DNA of 64,000 bases from positions 62,001 to 126,000 of the forward strand of contig DATNQN010000108.1 of NCBI GenBank assembly GCA_036703985.1, in the 5' to 3' direction. The notes below the pieces were generated by a model. The model saw only the letters and a list, made by a program, of their open reading frames with translations, did not search any database and had not been told where the DNA came from. How positions within the stretch are numbered: position 1 is the first letter of the stretch; every line of letters starts with the position of its first letter. The translations under genes and the position numbers were made by a program. This DNA is from Leptolyngbyaceae cyanobacterium. GTDB taxonomy: Bacteria > Cyanobacteriota > Cyanobacteriia > Cyanobacteriales > Aerosakkonemataceae. This document shows positions 48,918-58,318 of this stretch, piece by piece.

Positions 48918-49979
48918 TTACAACAAGTTAGAGAATTTGGGATCGTCTTGTAGTTTTTTGAGTACTTGTTTGATTTCCTGCGTGCGGTCTTTTTTCACGA
49001 TTAGGGTAACGTTGCGATCGCGTACCACTACCACATCCTCCAAACCGATCGTAACAATCACCTCAGACTCATCGCCAGCATAAAGAATTGTTCCTTGGGT
49101 ATCCATCCCGACGTGGGTAGCTAACTCCACGTTCGGTTGATCTCCTTTTAGCAAACGTTCGATCGCATTCCAATCACCCAAATCATCCCAGCCAAAAGAT
49201 GCGGGTATCACATACGCCAAATTAGTTTTCTCCATCAAAGCGTAATCGATACTCTTTTTCGGCAATTGAGAATAAGCAACCACATCCTTTTCTAGCAAAG
49301 GATTGATAATTTCCGGCGCGTGAATGCGGAGTTCATTTAAAACTACCCCAGCGCGAAACACGAACATACCGCTATTCCAGCTAAAACGTCCCGTCGCTAA
49401 AAACTCTTGTGCAGTTTCGCGATCGGGTTTTTCCGTAAAACGACTTACCCGATAAGCAGGAAGTTCTCCAAACGTACCAACTTCTTCCCCTTGTTCGATA
49501 TAACCATAACCAGTAGACCCATAACTGGGTTTAATACCCAAAGTAACAATGGCATCCTTCTCCGTGGCGAGTTGCGTAGCCGCTTGCAAAGTTCGGATAT
49601 AAGCTGACTCGTCCGCAATCCAATGATCCGCCGGGAAAAATCCCACAACGCAATTTTCTCCATAGCGTCTGGCAATTTCCAGAGTAGCCCAAGCTACCGC
49701 TGGCCCAGTGTCCCGCCCTTCCGGTTCTACCAACAAATTTTCATTCGGCAATTCGGGTAATTGCGATCGTACTCCCTCCGCCAACTGATTGGAAGTACAC
49801 ACCCACAACTTCTCCCACACTCCCGCCAGCGCCAAAAGTCGGTCTGACGTTGCTTGCAGCAGACTCCTACCACTACCATCTAAACTTAAAAATTGCTTCG
49901 GTCGCTCTTTACGACTCAGGGGCCAAAATCTTTCTCCTTTCCCACCAGCCAGAATAACAGGTATCAAAGAGTTACTCAT
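48918..49979 (-). CDS. Mannose-1-phosphate guanylyltransferase
   Basis: A 353-aa nucleotidyltransferase making GDP-mannose from mannose-1-phosphate and GTP. The signature LAGGKGERFWPLSRKERPKQ is near residue 10, FFPADHWI carries the metal-binding Asp, FTEKPD follows the sugar site and WDDLGDW is intact. The length equals the short, single-domain form (no isomerase domain). It supplies GDP-mannose or derived fucose for surface glycans and could feed the cluster at 23295-33339. Confidence 0.93.
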   Translation of the reverse strand: MSNSLIPVILAGGKGERFWPLSRKERPKQFLSLDGSGRSLLQATSDRLLALAGVWEKLWVCTSNQLAEGVRSQLPELPNENLLVEPEGRDTGPAVAWATLEIARRYGENCVVGFFPADHWIADESAYIRTLQAATQLATEKDAIVTLGIKPSYGSTGYGYIEQGEEVGTFGELPAYRVSRFTEKPDRETAQEFLATGRFSWNSGMFVFRAGVVLNELRIHAPEIINPLLEKDVVAYSQLPKKSIDYALMEKTNLAYVIPASFGWDDLGDWNAIERLLKGDQPNVELATHVGMDTQGTILYAGDESEVIVTIGLEDVVVVRDRNVTLIVKKDRTQEIKQVLKKLQDDPKFSNLL

Positions 49980-50035
49980 AAATTATCTCTATCTCTTCTC
50001 GCCTTATCCTACAAGGTTTCTCTGAAGGATGAATT

Positions 50036-50099
50036 CAGAATTCAGGAGTCAGAATTCAGAAGTCAGGAGTCAGAAGTCAGCAGTTGGAATTCAGGAGTC
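50036..50099. repeat. GAATTCAGGAGTCA-type direct repeats
   Basis: Five or so degenerate units of GAATTCAGGAGTCA / AGAAGTCAGGAGTCA follow one another between the guanylyltransferase and LCP genes. Spacers are absent, so this is not a CRISPR array. The reverse complement family occurs at 35883-35963. Confidence 0.65.
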
Positions 50100-50269
50100 A
50101 CTAAATTTCCCCTTTCCCTTTCCCTTTCCCCCATCGTCTCACTAAATTTCCGCCAAATTGTAAAAATCCTGATTTTGCGATCGAGAAGCACAAGTTATAA
50201 TCTGCGATGACTTGTGTGTAGAACAAAACACGCAAGCTGAATGTTTTAGGTGTGATCGGAGTGTAACCA

Positions 50270-51679
50270 GTGTTAGACGGAATAGAACCCCTCAAAAGTG
50301 GGCCAGATTCTCAACCTGCGAGTTTTTCGCCAAAATCCCAACCCCATTCTGGGCCAGATTTTTTATCTCTCTCTACTCAAACCATTCGTTTACCATTACC
50401 AATTAAACGTCTTCCCATTGGCAAATGGTTACTTTGGGGTGGGGCATTAGTCGCTACCACAGTTGTGTCTGCTACTGTCGGGGCAACGATCGCGCTGTTG
50501 ACACCATTATCACAACAAATATCGCAAAATCAAAGTTGGTCGATCCAAGATTTATGGCGAAACGCTAATATTTACCGCTTAACGCGACCAGTTAACATTT
50601 TGGTGATGGGAATCGACCGAGTTCTTGATGTGCCCCAAGATTCTCCCGCCACTATGAACGGTCGCAGCGATACCATGTTATTAGTACGAATTAATCCCGA
50701 AGATAATTCGGTTAAAATTCTTTCTATTCCACGAGATACTCGCGTCGAAAATTCAGAATTAAGTATCAAGAAAATTAACCAAGCTAATGCTGATGGAGGC
50801 CCTGCTTTAGCAGCTAAAATTGTCAGCAACACTCTCAATGAAGTGCCAGTTGATAGATACGTGCGAGTAACTACCGATGCTTTTAAAGAATTAGTAGATT
50901 TAGTGGGCGGAATAGAAGTTTTCGTTCCCTCCAAAATGGAATATGTAGATAATACTCAACATTTAAACATAAATTTAGAACCAGGCTGGCAAGTTTTAAA
51001 TGGCGAACAAGCGGAACAATTTGCCCGTTTCCGCCATGATGAAAATGGTGATATTGGCAGAGTGCAACGACAGCAAGCTTTAATTAAAGCATTGCGAGAA
51101 CGGTTAACTAGTCCCACCACGTTACCTCGCTTACCTCAATTGATGCGAATCATGCAAAGGTACGTTGACACTAATATTGATTTAGAAGAAATGTTAGCGT
51201 TAGCCAATTTTGCCCTCAAGTTGGATAAAACTGACGTACAAATGGTGATGTTACCCGGTCGTTTCAGTCAGCCGAAAGAGTACGTGGCTAGTTACTGGAT
51301 TATGGATAAGACTGGACGCGATCGCATAATGGAAAATTACTTTGGAGTAGTTCCCCAAAAGATTGCTAAAAATACCGAACGTACCGAACATTCACCTCGG
51401 ATTGCCATCCAAAATGCTTCCGGCGAACCTAACATGAGTCGTCGAGTAGCTGATTATTTGAAAGCCCAAGGTTTCCGCAATATTTACTTAGTTAAAGATT
51501 GGCCGGATCGCGAACATAAAACTCAAATTATCGTCCAACAAGGCGATTTACAAGCCGCCGAAAATTTAAAAGCTGCCTTAGGTTTGGGAAACATTGAAGC
51601 AGCATCTATTGGTGATATCGAATCAGACTTAACTTTGCGCGTAGGTGAAGATTGGCTGGATTCTCTCACTAAATTTTAA
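50270..51679 (+). CDS. LCP (LytR-CpsA-Psr) family protein with LytR C-terminal domain
   Basis: A 469-aa membrane protein: Pro-rich cytoplasmic N-terminus, one membrane helix (about 52-78), LCP domain (about 105-265) with the typical NILVMGIDR, GRSDTMLLVRINP, ILSIPRDTRV and QFARFRHDENGDIGRVQRQ motifs, and a LytR C-terminal domain (about 370-455). LCP enzymes transfer lipid-linked glycans onto peptidoglycan or other acceptors outside the membrane. The only start is GTG at 50270, with GGAG 8 bases before. It would fit final attachment of an envelope polysaccharide. Confidence 0.9.
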   Translation: MLDGIEPLKSGPDSQPASFSPKSQPHSGPDFLSLSTQTIRLPLPIKRLPIGKWLLWGGALVATTVVSATVGATIALLTPLSQQISQNQSWSIQDLWRNANIYRLTRPVNILVMGIDRVLDVPQDSPATMNGRSDTMLLVRINPEDNSVKILSIPRDTRVENSELSIKKINQANADGGPALAAKIVSNTLNEVPVDRYVRVTTDAFKELVDLVGGIEVFVPSKMEYVDNTQHLNINLEPGWQVLNGEQAEQFARFRHDENGDIGRVQRQQALIKALRERLTSPTTLPRLPQLMRIMQRYVDTNIDLEEMLALANFALKLDKTDVQMVMLPGRFSQPKEYVASYWIMDKTGRDRIMENYFGVVPQKIAKNTERTEHSPRIAIQNASGEPNMSRRVADYLKAQGFRNIYLVKDWPDREHKTQIIVQQGDLQAAENLKAALGLGNIEAASIGDIESDLTLRVGEDWLDSLTKF

Positions 51680-51692
51680 TGTCAAACACTAT

Positions 51693-51729
51693 GAAAGGGT
51701 GATGCAATCTGATACCTGCATCACCTTTC
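51693..51729 (+). terminator. Terminator-like hairpin after the LCP gene
   Basis: Arms GAAAGGGTGATGCA and TGCATCACCTTTC pair with one bulged G and a 10-base loop, 13 bases after the stop codon. No T-run follows. Confidence 0.55.
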
Positions 51730-51893
51730 TGTGGATGGGTCACATCAAGCATGAGTGAAAATACGGTTTAATGCTTCTACCAAAGGAGGTATAATAATAA
51801 TTTAAATAAAAATTTGCCAATTTTGTTGGCAGGGAGCAAGATTTGTTCCAGGTTTAAAGAAATTGTATAATCACATTCAATTTATTTTAAGTT

Positions 51894-52964
51894 ATGGTTC
51901 AATCGAATATCCTGGAACTTGCTAAGCAGGGAGATGCCAAATCGATCGCTTCTGCGATTAATTATCTTCTGCAAGATAAAGATATTATTGCCCAAGCTGA
52001 TATCAAGGACAATTGTCTGCGCGTGCTTCTGGAGTCAACACAAGTCCCACCACAACAATCATCGGTTAAATTTATTCACCAACTGATGCTCAAGTTGGCA
52101 ATCGAATCAATTAAAATTGTCAAAATATATGGCAGGCAAAAAGGGCAAAGTTCCGCTGCTTGGAGAGATTCCATTATTTTAAATAATCCCATCCAAGAAC
52201 TGGCCAGCGAAAGCAGTATTACACGGGTTAATCAAGAAGTTAATCAACAGAATAAGGAAGAAGCTAATCAAGAGGAGAAGCAAACAAAGTCTAATTTTTG
52301 GCCAGTATGGTTTCCTTATCCAACTTCCTGGTTAAAAGCCGTAGTTGTCTTTGGGTTTTTATCAATAATTGGGTTTTCGATTAGGACTAGCGGACAAGTA
52401 GGCTACTTTTTAGCCAGAGTAGCAGATAGCCCGGAACCGTTTATTTTCTTTATTATATTAGGATTGCTGTCACCGATCGTCATATTTGCGATCGCGCACC
52501 ACATCCTACATCTTTTTCTCGGGCGCTTCATGCCATCCATTCAAGCACCGGAAATTGCCAAACATCAAGGATTATTACCAGGATTAATCAGTTGGTGGGA
52601 AGGTTTTTATGGCTGGCTGGTCATCTATTTAGCTACGCTGGCAGTATCAGCTACGACTCTGGGTATAGCAGTTGTTTTCATTCCTTTATCAAATTTTCTT
52701 TATCAAAACTTACTCTATAACTACAATCCAGAAGATGAACAAAAAGTATTAATTGCATTGAGCGTAATTTGGATTATTTACGCTGCTGTGATTTACCAAG
52801 TCGAAAATTTATTTAAACGTCGAATGATTTCCACCTATTCTAACATTAATAAACCCGCATTAATTACACCATCTGCTGTTGATTCGCCAATCGAGGTAGA
52901 ACTCGATCGAATGCGCGGTGAAATGGGTTTAACTTCTATGAAAGGAAAGCGCAAATCATCATAA
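51894..52964 (+). CDS. Membrane protein of unknown function with N-terminal helical domain
   Basis: A 356-aa protein. The N-terminal part (LAKQGDAKSIASAINYLL, then CLRVLLESTQVPP and IHQLMLKLAIESIKIVKIYGRQ) is a domain often seen at the start of cyanobacterial proteins of unknown role. A Glu/Gln/Lys linker (about 108-135) leads to four hydrophobic helices (about 145-165, 180-210, 235-265 and 285-305). No enzyme motif is recognised. Confidence 0.75.
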   Translation: MVQSNILELAKQGDAKSIASAINYLLQDKDIIAQADIKDNCLRVLLESTQVPPQQSSVKFIHQLMLKLAIESIKIVKIYGRQKGQSSAAWRDSIILNNPIQELASESSITRVNQEVNQQNKEEANQEEKQTKSNFWPVWFPYPTSWLKAVVVFGFLSIIGFSIRTSGQVGYFLARVADSPEPFIFFIILGLLSPIVIFAIAHHILHLFLGRFMPSIQAPEIAKHQGLLPGLISWWEGFYGWLVIYLATLAVSATTLGIAVVFIPLSNFLYQNLLYNYNPEDEQKVLIALSVIWIIYAAVIYQVENLFKRRMISTYSNINKPALITPSAVDSPIEVELDRMRGEMGLTSMKGKRKSS

Positions 52965-53127
52965 CTAAATTAACAATTTAAGTGAATATCAAAAAACACT
53001 ACTGCATGATTCCCTATTGTTAGTTAATAGTGATAAAGTAATTTATTAAGAAAAAATAAGCCAAAATAGTTTTCAAAAAATTAATTATATAATAATTATT
53101 GTTTTCCTTAAAAGCGCGTTGAATAGT

Positions 53128-53601
53128 ATGAAAAAATTAGTAACTTTGTTTGGAATATTAATTTTACTAATGGGGTGCAGCAATGTCAGTAGCACTACGC
53201 AGCCAAACAATAGTCCTAGTGCCGTTGCAGTAGCAACCCAACCTTCTCCTTCTGGAGAAAACAACTCGGCATCAAATGGAGAATTGATCGGTAAGAAAAT
53301 CAAAATTTATTCTGAACAGTGGCAGGTAGAAATTGCATACCTTACTCCTGAAAAGCTGCATTGGAAAAACGTAACTCCTGGGGCGACACCGAAAGAAGCT
53401 GATGCAAAAATGAGTTACAAAAAATTAAACGATTACCAACATTTCGTTAGCTGGATTGAGGAAGACGGAGTAACTATTAGTCAAGTAGTAGATACGAAAG
53501 CCATGAAGGTGTATGAATTCGCATCGTATAAATCAGAAAAATCACCTTTAGGCGGACGGGAAGGACGCTATGTAGAAGGGAAAATAGAATTTGTGAATTA
53601 G
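53128..53601 (+). CDS. Small lipoprotein with MoaF-like domain
   Basis: A 157-aa lipoprotein: signal peptide with lipobox LMGC (Cys17), a Ser/Asn/Pro linker and a C-terminal beta-barrel-like domain of about 105 residues (KIKIYSEQWQVEIAYLTPEKLHW, VDTKAMKVYEF) that resembles MoaF-type calycin domains. The role is unknown; probably a periplasmic ligand-binding protein. The frame is open from TTG 53119; I use the ATG three codons later because it gives the usual MKKL signal start. Confidence 0.7.
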   Translation: MKKLVTLFGILILLMGCSNVSSTTQPNNSPSAVAVATQPSPSGENNSASNGELIGKKIKIYSEQWQVEIAYLTPEKLHWKNVTPGATPKEADAKMSYKKLNDYQHFVSWIEEDGVTISQVVDTKAMKVYEFASYKSEKSPLGGREGRYVEGKIEFVN

Positions 53602-53649
53602 GTAGTAGGTAGCGGGGGAGAACAAAATTATCCCCCACTTTATTAAATA

Positions 53650-54435
53650 TCAAAGAGTATCCGGATCGATGCCCATTTCTCGCAATCGATCGAGTAAAGA
53701 TTGCGATCGCGATCGTTCCTGTTCTAACAAAGCCTCCGCCTGTTCAGCCCGTTGGCGTTCTTGTTCAGCCCGTTGGCGTTCCAATCCTTCTCGTTCCTCC
53801 GGCCAGAGTAACATATTTCCTTGGGTATCCCACCAGCGCAACCAGTAACCCGTCCTTCCCTCGTGCGTTCCTTCCCAGACACCCAAAAATAAATCTAATC
53901 CGGGAATACTATAACGTCCGGAATCATCGGGAGTTAGTCGTTCGTAACGTTCCGATTCTAAACCGTAAACTTCCAGCCGTCCCGTATTTGGCCGAAAAAT
54001 TACGTATCGGGGGACTTTAATCACCTGTTCGTAAAAAAACCACTTACCGATTTTTTCCGTAGACTCGACTGAATACTCTTCCCCGTAAGTAGCAGAAAGG
54101 AATTCCATCACTACTTGGGGAACAGTTCCTTGGGTATGGGGAGTGTAGCTGCGCCGAGGTTGCGTTGACTGCCAAGGTTCTACGGGACGCACGTACATCC
54201 AATCCGGCGCTTTACAGATAATTTCTTCTTCAATTGCCGCGCATAAGGCAAAATTAGATACGATCAGCGCATTTTGGCAGATTTCCGGAAATGCCATCAA
54301 GGGCTGACGCAGTGCAGATGCAAGTAAAGGTTGGTCGGTATTTTCCACGGGATCGTCTGGCAAAATAAAATCATCTGGCAAAATCGGCCAGGTAATTGAC
54401 AGTGGTGGGACTGATGTTTGAACGATCGCAACCAT
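53650..54435 (-). CDS. Uma2 family (DUF820) protein with coiled-coil tail
   Basis: A 261-aa protein of the Uma2/DUF820 family, which has a restriction-endonuclease-like fold and is hugely expanded in cyanobacteria. Family blocks seen: PDWMYVRPVEP, VVMEFLSATYGEEYSVESTEK, FYEQVIKVPRYVIF and LFLGVWEG. The tail (about 213-261) is a charged coiled coil (ERQRAEQ repeats, LREMGIDPDTL end). The ERQRAEQ repeat is encoded by a tandem 21-base DNA duplication at about 53736-53783. Function unproven. Confidence 0.85.
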   Translation of the reverse strand: MVAIVQTSVPPLSITWPILPDDFILPDDPVENTDQPLLASALRQPLMAFPEICQNALIVSNFALCAAIEEEIICKAPDWMYVRPVEPWQSTQPRRSYTPHTQGTVPQVVMEFLSATYGEEYSVESTEKIGKWFFYEQVIKVPRYVIFRPNTGRLEVYGLESERYERLTPDDSGRYSIPGLDLFLGVWEGTHEGRTGYWLRWWDTQGNMLLWPEEREGLERQRAEQERQRAEQAEALLEQERSRSQSLLDRLREMGIDPDTL

Positions 54436-54581
54436 TATCTCATCTCGGAGTGGGAGTTCATCTAGATATTAATGTGCGAATATCGATATTGTTGATGAAA
54501 ATAGCTATAAACGATGAATAACTAATATTAACATATAATTACTAACCTTTTGAGATTCGATCGAGTTCAAAAAGACTATTT

Positions 54582-55124
54582 ATGATGTTTTTACCAATCT
54601 CTAAACCAAAAAACTTGACAAATATTTTGCGATGGTTAATTACCCTAATAGTCGCTTTAGTGATTGCGTTTTTGTGGATAATGCTATGTGCAACTCCAGT
54701 TGCTTTAGCACAAACGAAGACAATTAATTACACGAAAACTAATTTGGAGTATCGCGATTTTTCCCATACAGATTTACAGGGTGTCGTGTTTGCGGCAGCG
54801 GAAATGCGAGGGGCAACCTTGGCGGGTTCTGACTTGACTAATTCGATTTTGACACAGGCAGTTTTACTCGATGCCAATCTGGAAGGTGCAAATCTCACTG
54901 GTGCTTTTGTAGACCAAGTAAATTTTACTAATGCAAACTTAACCAACGTGATTTTTAAAGAAGCGCTGACGACTGGTGCTAGATTTGATGGTGCAGCGAT
55001 CGCTGGGGCTGACTTTACCAATGCGTTAGTCGATCGCTATGAAGTGCGACAAATGTGCAAACGGGCAGATGGTGTAAATCCAGTCACCGGAGTTTCCACT
55101 AGAGAAAGTTTAGGCTGTCCCTGA
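54582..55124 (+). CDS. Exported pentapeptide-repeat protein
   Basis: A 180-aa protein: N-terminal hydrophobic signal (about 17-44, ending ALAQ) and about 16 pentapeptide repeats A(D/N)LXX ([25 protein letters not shown]) at about 58-148, forming a right-handed quadrilateral beta-helix, then a short tail with two cysteines ([14 protein letters not shown]). Small exported or thylakoid-lumen pentapeptide proteins of this kind are typical of cyanobacteria; the role is not known. Confidence 0.88.
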   Translation: MMFLPISKPKNLTNILRWLITLIVALVIAFLWIMLCATPVALAQTKTINYTKTNLEYRDFSHTDLQGVVFAAAEMRGATLAGSDLTNSILTQAVLLDANLEGANLTGAFVDQVNFTNANLTNVIFKEALTTGARFDGAAIAGADFTNALVDRYEVRQMCKRADGVNPVTGVSTRESLGCP

Positions 55125-55362
55125 AGATAGGGAAGGGGGAAAGGGAAAGGGAAAGGGAATGAAGGCAAGATCGGTAATATCAAGTTTTGTTGCAACGGAC
55201 TTATACTAGGTGATTCTGATTGTAGGGGCAATACTGCTCGGTTAAAAGGGAAAGGGGAAGGGGGAAAGGATGGGATGTATTCTTTTACCGGGTATTCCAC
55301 CACCACTGGAAATCTAGCTATTTGCAATCTGACATCGCTCCTAGTGTTACTTGGCAAATTTT

Positions 55363-56391
55363 ATGCTCGAAAACTGGCAAGCGTTACTCGCACAATTAAA
55401 AGTGTTTGAAAGCGATGAAAGCCAAGAAATTTGGCAGCCAGAACAACTTAAATTATTTGAATTGGAAACAGGCATTATTTTACCTGAACAATACAAGGAA
55501 TTTTGTCAAGTATTTGGGACAGGTATGTTCGGTGATTATATGAGAATTTACTGTCCCAATATTTATATGTCTAATTTATTCATAAACTCCGTTAAAGATG
55601 ATGTAAATAACTTTCCCGACCCCAGTCATGGAAAGATTATGGATGTGGAATCTCTAAAAAAATTACTTGAATTTGCTTTTATGTTTGGGGATAATCCCAG
55701 TTCTGATATAGTTTTTTGGGATCTCAGTAGCTATAGCAAATCAGATGATAGTTACGATATTTATATAGCAAATAGTGACTGTTTTGCTGGCGATATTCAT
55801 AAAATCGGTAGAAATTTTTACGAGTTTATACGTGATTTTTGCCTGGGAACGAGGTCTTATGAACTGCTTCCAGAGTCAATGCGTCCAGCCCCTCAAGAGC
55901 TTACCCTTACCTTTTATCCTTTTAACTCCAAATCAGAAAGTATTGACAGCGATTCATGGATGCAAAATCGATTGATTTGGCAGAAAAACATTGCTTCTGG
56001 GGTTGTTCGTAAAATGGCACAAAATTACGAAGATCGAGGCCATTTACAAGAAGCTTTATTGCTTCACATCCAACATTTGAAAATAGCTGGTACATTCGGA
56101 TTGGAAGCGAACTTCTCATTTACGAAACTCAAAGAATTGCTGGATACTATTGGAGAGCAAAAAATTCGTGCTATTTGTCAAGCATCCGATTACCCTCCTG
56201 AAGAATTGCTGCTATTTATAACATTGGTAAATACTAATTTAACAAGTAAAGCAAACGCAAAACAGCAGTTTGAACACTTAGATGCCGAAAATCTACCAGA
56301 CCCAGATGCTGAATTTCAACAAGTTTGGCAAGACTTTCTCCAATCAGCGCGGGAACGTTTAGAAACAGAGCAATTAAGCTTTGGAACTTGA
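55363..56391 (+). CDS. SMI1/KNR4 family protein
   Basis: A 342-aa protein. The N-terminal half carries the SUKH/SMI1-KNR4 pattern (LKLFELETGIILPEQYKEFC, GDYMRIYCPN, VFWDLSSYS, FYEFIRDF). The C-terminal half is helical and unassigned. SUKH proteins often act as immunity proteins against polymorphic toxins, but no toxin gene is adjacent. The frame starts with a TTG at 55351; I use ATG 55363 because protein similarity begins with LENWQALL. Confidence 0.75.
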   Translation: MLENWQALLAQLKVFESDESQEIWQPEQLKLFELETGIILPEQYKEFCQVFGTGMFGDYMRIYCPNIYMSNLFINSVKDDVNNFPDPSHGKIMDVESLKKLLEFAFMFGDNPSSDIVFWDLSSYSKSDDSYDIYIANSDCFAGDIHKIGRNFYEFIRDFCLGTRSYELLPESMRPAPQELTLTFYPFNSKSESIDSDSWMQNRLIWQKNIASGVVRKMAQNYEDRGHLQEALLLHIQHLKIAGTFGLEANFSFTKLKELLDTIGEQKIRAICQASDYPPEELLLFITLVNTNLTSKANAKQQFEHLDAENLPDPDAEFQQVWQDFLQSARERLETEQLSFGT

Positions 56392-56487
56392 ATACAAATC
56401 GGAACGATCGCACTCTTACGGGTCATAACGGCTCAGTTTTGTATGTTGCTATTAGGTCAAATAGTCCTGAAAAGTGAAAAAGGAAAA

Positions 56488-56829
56488 ATGAAAATATTAT
56501 CGACATTCGCAATTGTAGTTATGTGTTTTTTTCTTTCAAGTTGCTTTGAACTGTCTGCCCCTAATTTAATAATTCCCAAACCAAATGAAATAGATAGGAT
56601 AACTGTATACAATGATGAAAATGAGACTATTTTGGTGATTATTGAAGACCGTAGTAAAATTATAAATATTCTTGAATTCTTGAAAAAACACAATCATGGT
56701 TGGGAGTACCCTTTAGGAGATACTATGCCAATTTATCCTTATCAGGCTTTATTTACAAAGCGGGAAGAAATAAAAATTATAATTAGGACTTACGCACCTG
56801 ATGAGATGGGTAGGGGCGGGTTTAGCTGA
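56488..56829 (+). CDS. Small lipoprotein with repeat-encoded C-terminus
   Basis: A 113-aa lipoprotein with lipobox LSSC (Cys19) and a short body (IDRITVYNDENETI, IINILEFLKKHNHGW). The ATG at 56488 is chosen because AAGGA lies just before it, although the frame is open from 56443. From about residue 100 onward the sequence is encoded by an inserted palindromic element (56785-56910), so the last 14 residues (RTYAPDEMGRGGFS) are not native and the original C-terminus is probably lost. Function unknown; may be a decaying gene. Confidence 0.6.
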   Translation: MKILSTFAIVVMCFFLSSCFELSAPNLIIPKPNEIDRITVYNDENETILVIIEDRSKIINILEFLKKHNHGWEYPLGDTMPIYPYQALFTKREEIKIIIRTYAPDEMGRGGFS

Positions 56830-56910
56830 TAAATTAAGCATTTAACAGATAACCTGACTGCAAAACCCGCCCCTACAAAGCTTGATTTCTCGTAACTTTG
56901 CGTAAGTCCT
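56785..56910. mobile_element. MITE-like element inserted into the lipoprotein gene
   Basis: The 126-base element has perfect 12-base terminal inverted repeats, AGGACTTACGCA (56785-56796) and TGCGTAAGTCCT (56899-56910), and an internal perfect 14-base inverted repeat, GTAGGGGCGGGTTT (56810-56823) against 56863-56876. It has no coding capacity of its own and no evident target duplication. Non-autonomous transposon of MITE type. Confidence 0.8.
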
Positions 56911-56916
56911 GATAAG

Positions 56917-57651
56917 TTAAAGTCTTACAGTTGAATGGTTGCTAGCTGTTCCTAATTTAATACCGATTAAATTGCTCATTTCTTGCCAGTTGAGCACGTC
57001 TTGCAGTAAAGATTGATAGCCGGCTACATTGGGGTGAAGTCCATCTTCGGTAAGGCGTTTGAGTATCCAATCTTCACCGCGATTTATCCATAGATCGAAG
57101 ATATCCAAATAAGGAATATTTCGCATCTGACAAGCTAGTTTAGTTGCTTCTTTATAGCGATATTGGTCAGCGCGATCGTAATAAAAACAATCTAAAAACG
57201 GCATTTTGCTTTCATCCACCGGCACCATACCCACAAACAGCACCGCACAAAGCTGTTGCGCTTGTTCGAGTAAAGCCGCGATTTCTAGTTGAAAAGTATC
57301 GAAATCCGTGTAGTTGCGTCCGTTGGAACGTCCCAAACGTGCCGAATCATTCACGCCAACTGAAAGCACGATCGCATCCGGTACTCGATTTCGCAGTTCG
57401 CCCCGATGCCGGAATTCCTGTTCTAACCTTTGCCCTACCTGCTTGACGCCATCTCCCCGCACTCCCAAATTATAAAGTACGTGACCGGGACTAGCAGGTA
57501 ACATCCATTGGCGGCGCAGTCTTTCTACCCAGCCCCCACCTTCATGATCCCCATATCCATAGACTAAGCTATCTCCCAGCGCTACAATCTTCATGGGATG
57601 GCTCTTTACTTGGTGGAACTGTGCAGGAGCAGGAACTACCAATGTTGGCAT
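56917..57651 (-). CDS. SGNH/GDSL hydrolase family protein
   Basis: A 244-aa soluble esterase-like protein. Catalytic blocks: KIVALGDSLVYGYGD (Ser block I), YNLGVRGDGV (Gly block II), IVLSVGVNDSARLG (Asn block III) and DGLHPNVAGYQSL (Asp/His block V). No signal peptide; probably cytoplasmic, substrate unknown. A shorter start at 57594 (MKIVALGD) is possible; longer family members favour 57651. It ends 6 bases from the MITE-like element. Confidence 0.85.
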   Translation of the reverse strand: MPTLVVPAPAQFHQVKSHPMKIVALGDSLVYGYGDHEGGGWVERLRRQWMLPASPGHVLYNLGVRGDGVKQVGQRLEQEFRHRGELRNRVPDAIVLSVGVNDSARLGRSNGRNYTDFDTFQLEIAALLEQAQQLCAVLFVGMVPVDESKMPFLDCFYYDRADQYRYKEATKLACQMRNIPYLDIFDLWINRGEDWILKRLTEDGLHPNVAGYQSLLQDVLNWQEMSNLIGIKLGTASNHSTVRL

Positions 57652-57852
57652 AGGTCTTCATACTTACGAAAAGTGAATAGTTTTTAAATCTTGACATATT
57701 GAGAAGAATCTACACAATATCTACAGAAAGAAGTGTTCGATTTGTAGCTATTTAGCACTTCTTCCCTTGTGCGATCGGGATTCTCAAGCCAGATCACACG
57801 GCTCTTGGAACTGACTGGTAAACTGGGAATTGACCTGTAAAACCCAAATTCT

Positions 57853-58086
57853 ATGTACAAGCGTTCCAAATTCGAGACAACTCAAACTCAAATCATGTAT
57901 CGGGCGGAAGATTTAATCAGTGCTGCCTCGAATCGCTATAGGATTACGGTTCAGGTTGCCAATCGTGCAAAACGTCGCCGCTATGAAGATTTTGATAACA
58001 TCGACGATCCGATGATGAAACCCGTAATCCGCGCCATCATCGAAATGTCCGATGAGTTAACGCAACCAGAGATTATCGGAGAATAA
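57853..58086 (+). CDS. rpoZ: DNA-directed RNA polymerase subunit omega
   Basis: A 77-aa omega subunit, which folds beneath beta-prime and aids polymerase assembly. The pattern [20 protein letters not shown] and VANRAKRRR is diagnostic for the cyanobacterial form. The length is normal for cyanobacteria. The start is the only in-frame ATG that keeps the conserved N-terminus. The next gene follows after 230 bases. Confidence 0.95.
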   Translation: MYKRSKFETTQTQIMYRAEDLISAASNRYRITVQVANRAKRRRYEDFDNIDDPMMKPVIRAIIEMSDELTQPEIIGE

Positions 58087-58318
58087 GGAATCTTTGTAGG
58101 CATCGGGCATCGGGTATGGGAAATGTTGATATTCTAATGATTCTGGTGAATCTGAGAAAGCCTTTCGCGCTATGTACGGAAGATCCCATTAAATCTGTTG
58201 GTTCATAGTTCATGATTCATAGTTGGTAATTAGCAAATGAATCGTGAACTATCCTTTTTTGTGAATAAAATTTTCTCTCGATTTTCTTACTTTAGGTGGG
58301 AAATAAAGGCTTTAGGGT

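Noticed and set aside
50036-50099. Short regularly repeated units resembling a CRISPR array
   Set aside because: Units are degenerate, directly adjacent and without unique spacers; no cas genes in the window. It is a simple direct repeat.
55130-55275. GGGAAAGGGAAAGGG tracts as a possible regulatory or G-quadruplex element
   Set aside because: Same filler type of tract occurs at 28330-28440, 50105-50135 and 58919-59045; no link with a particular gene class is visible.
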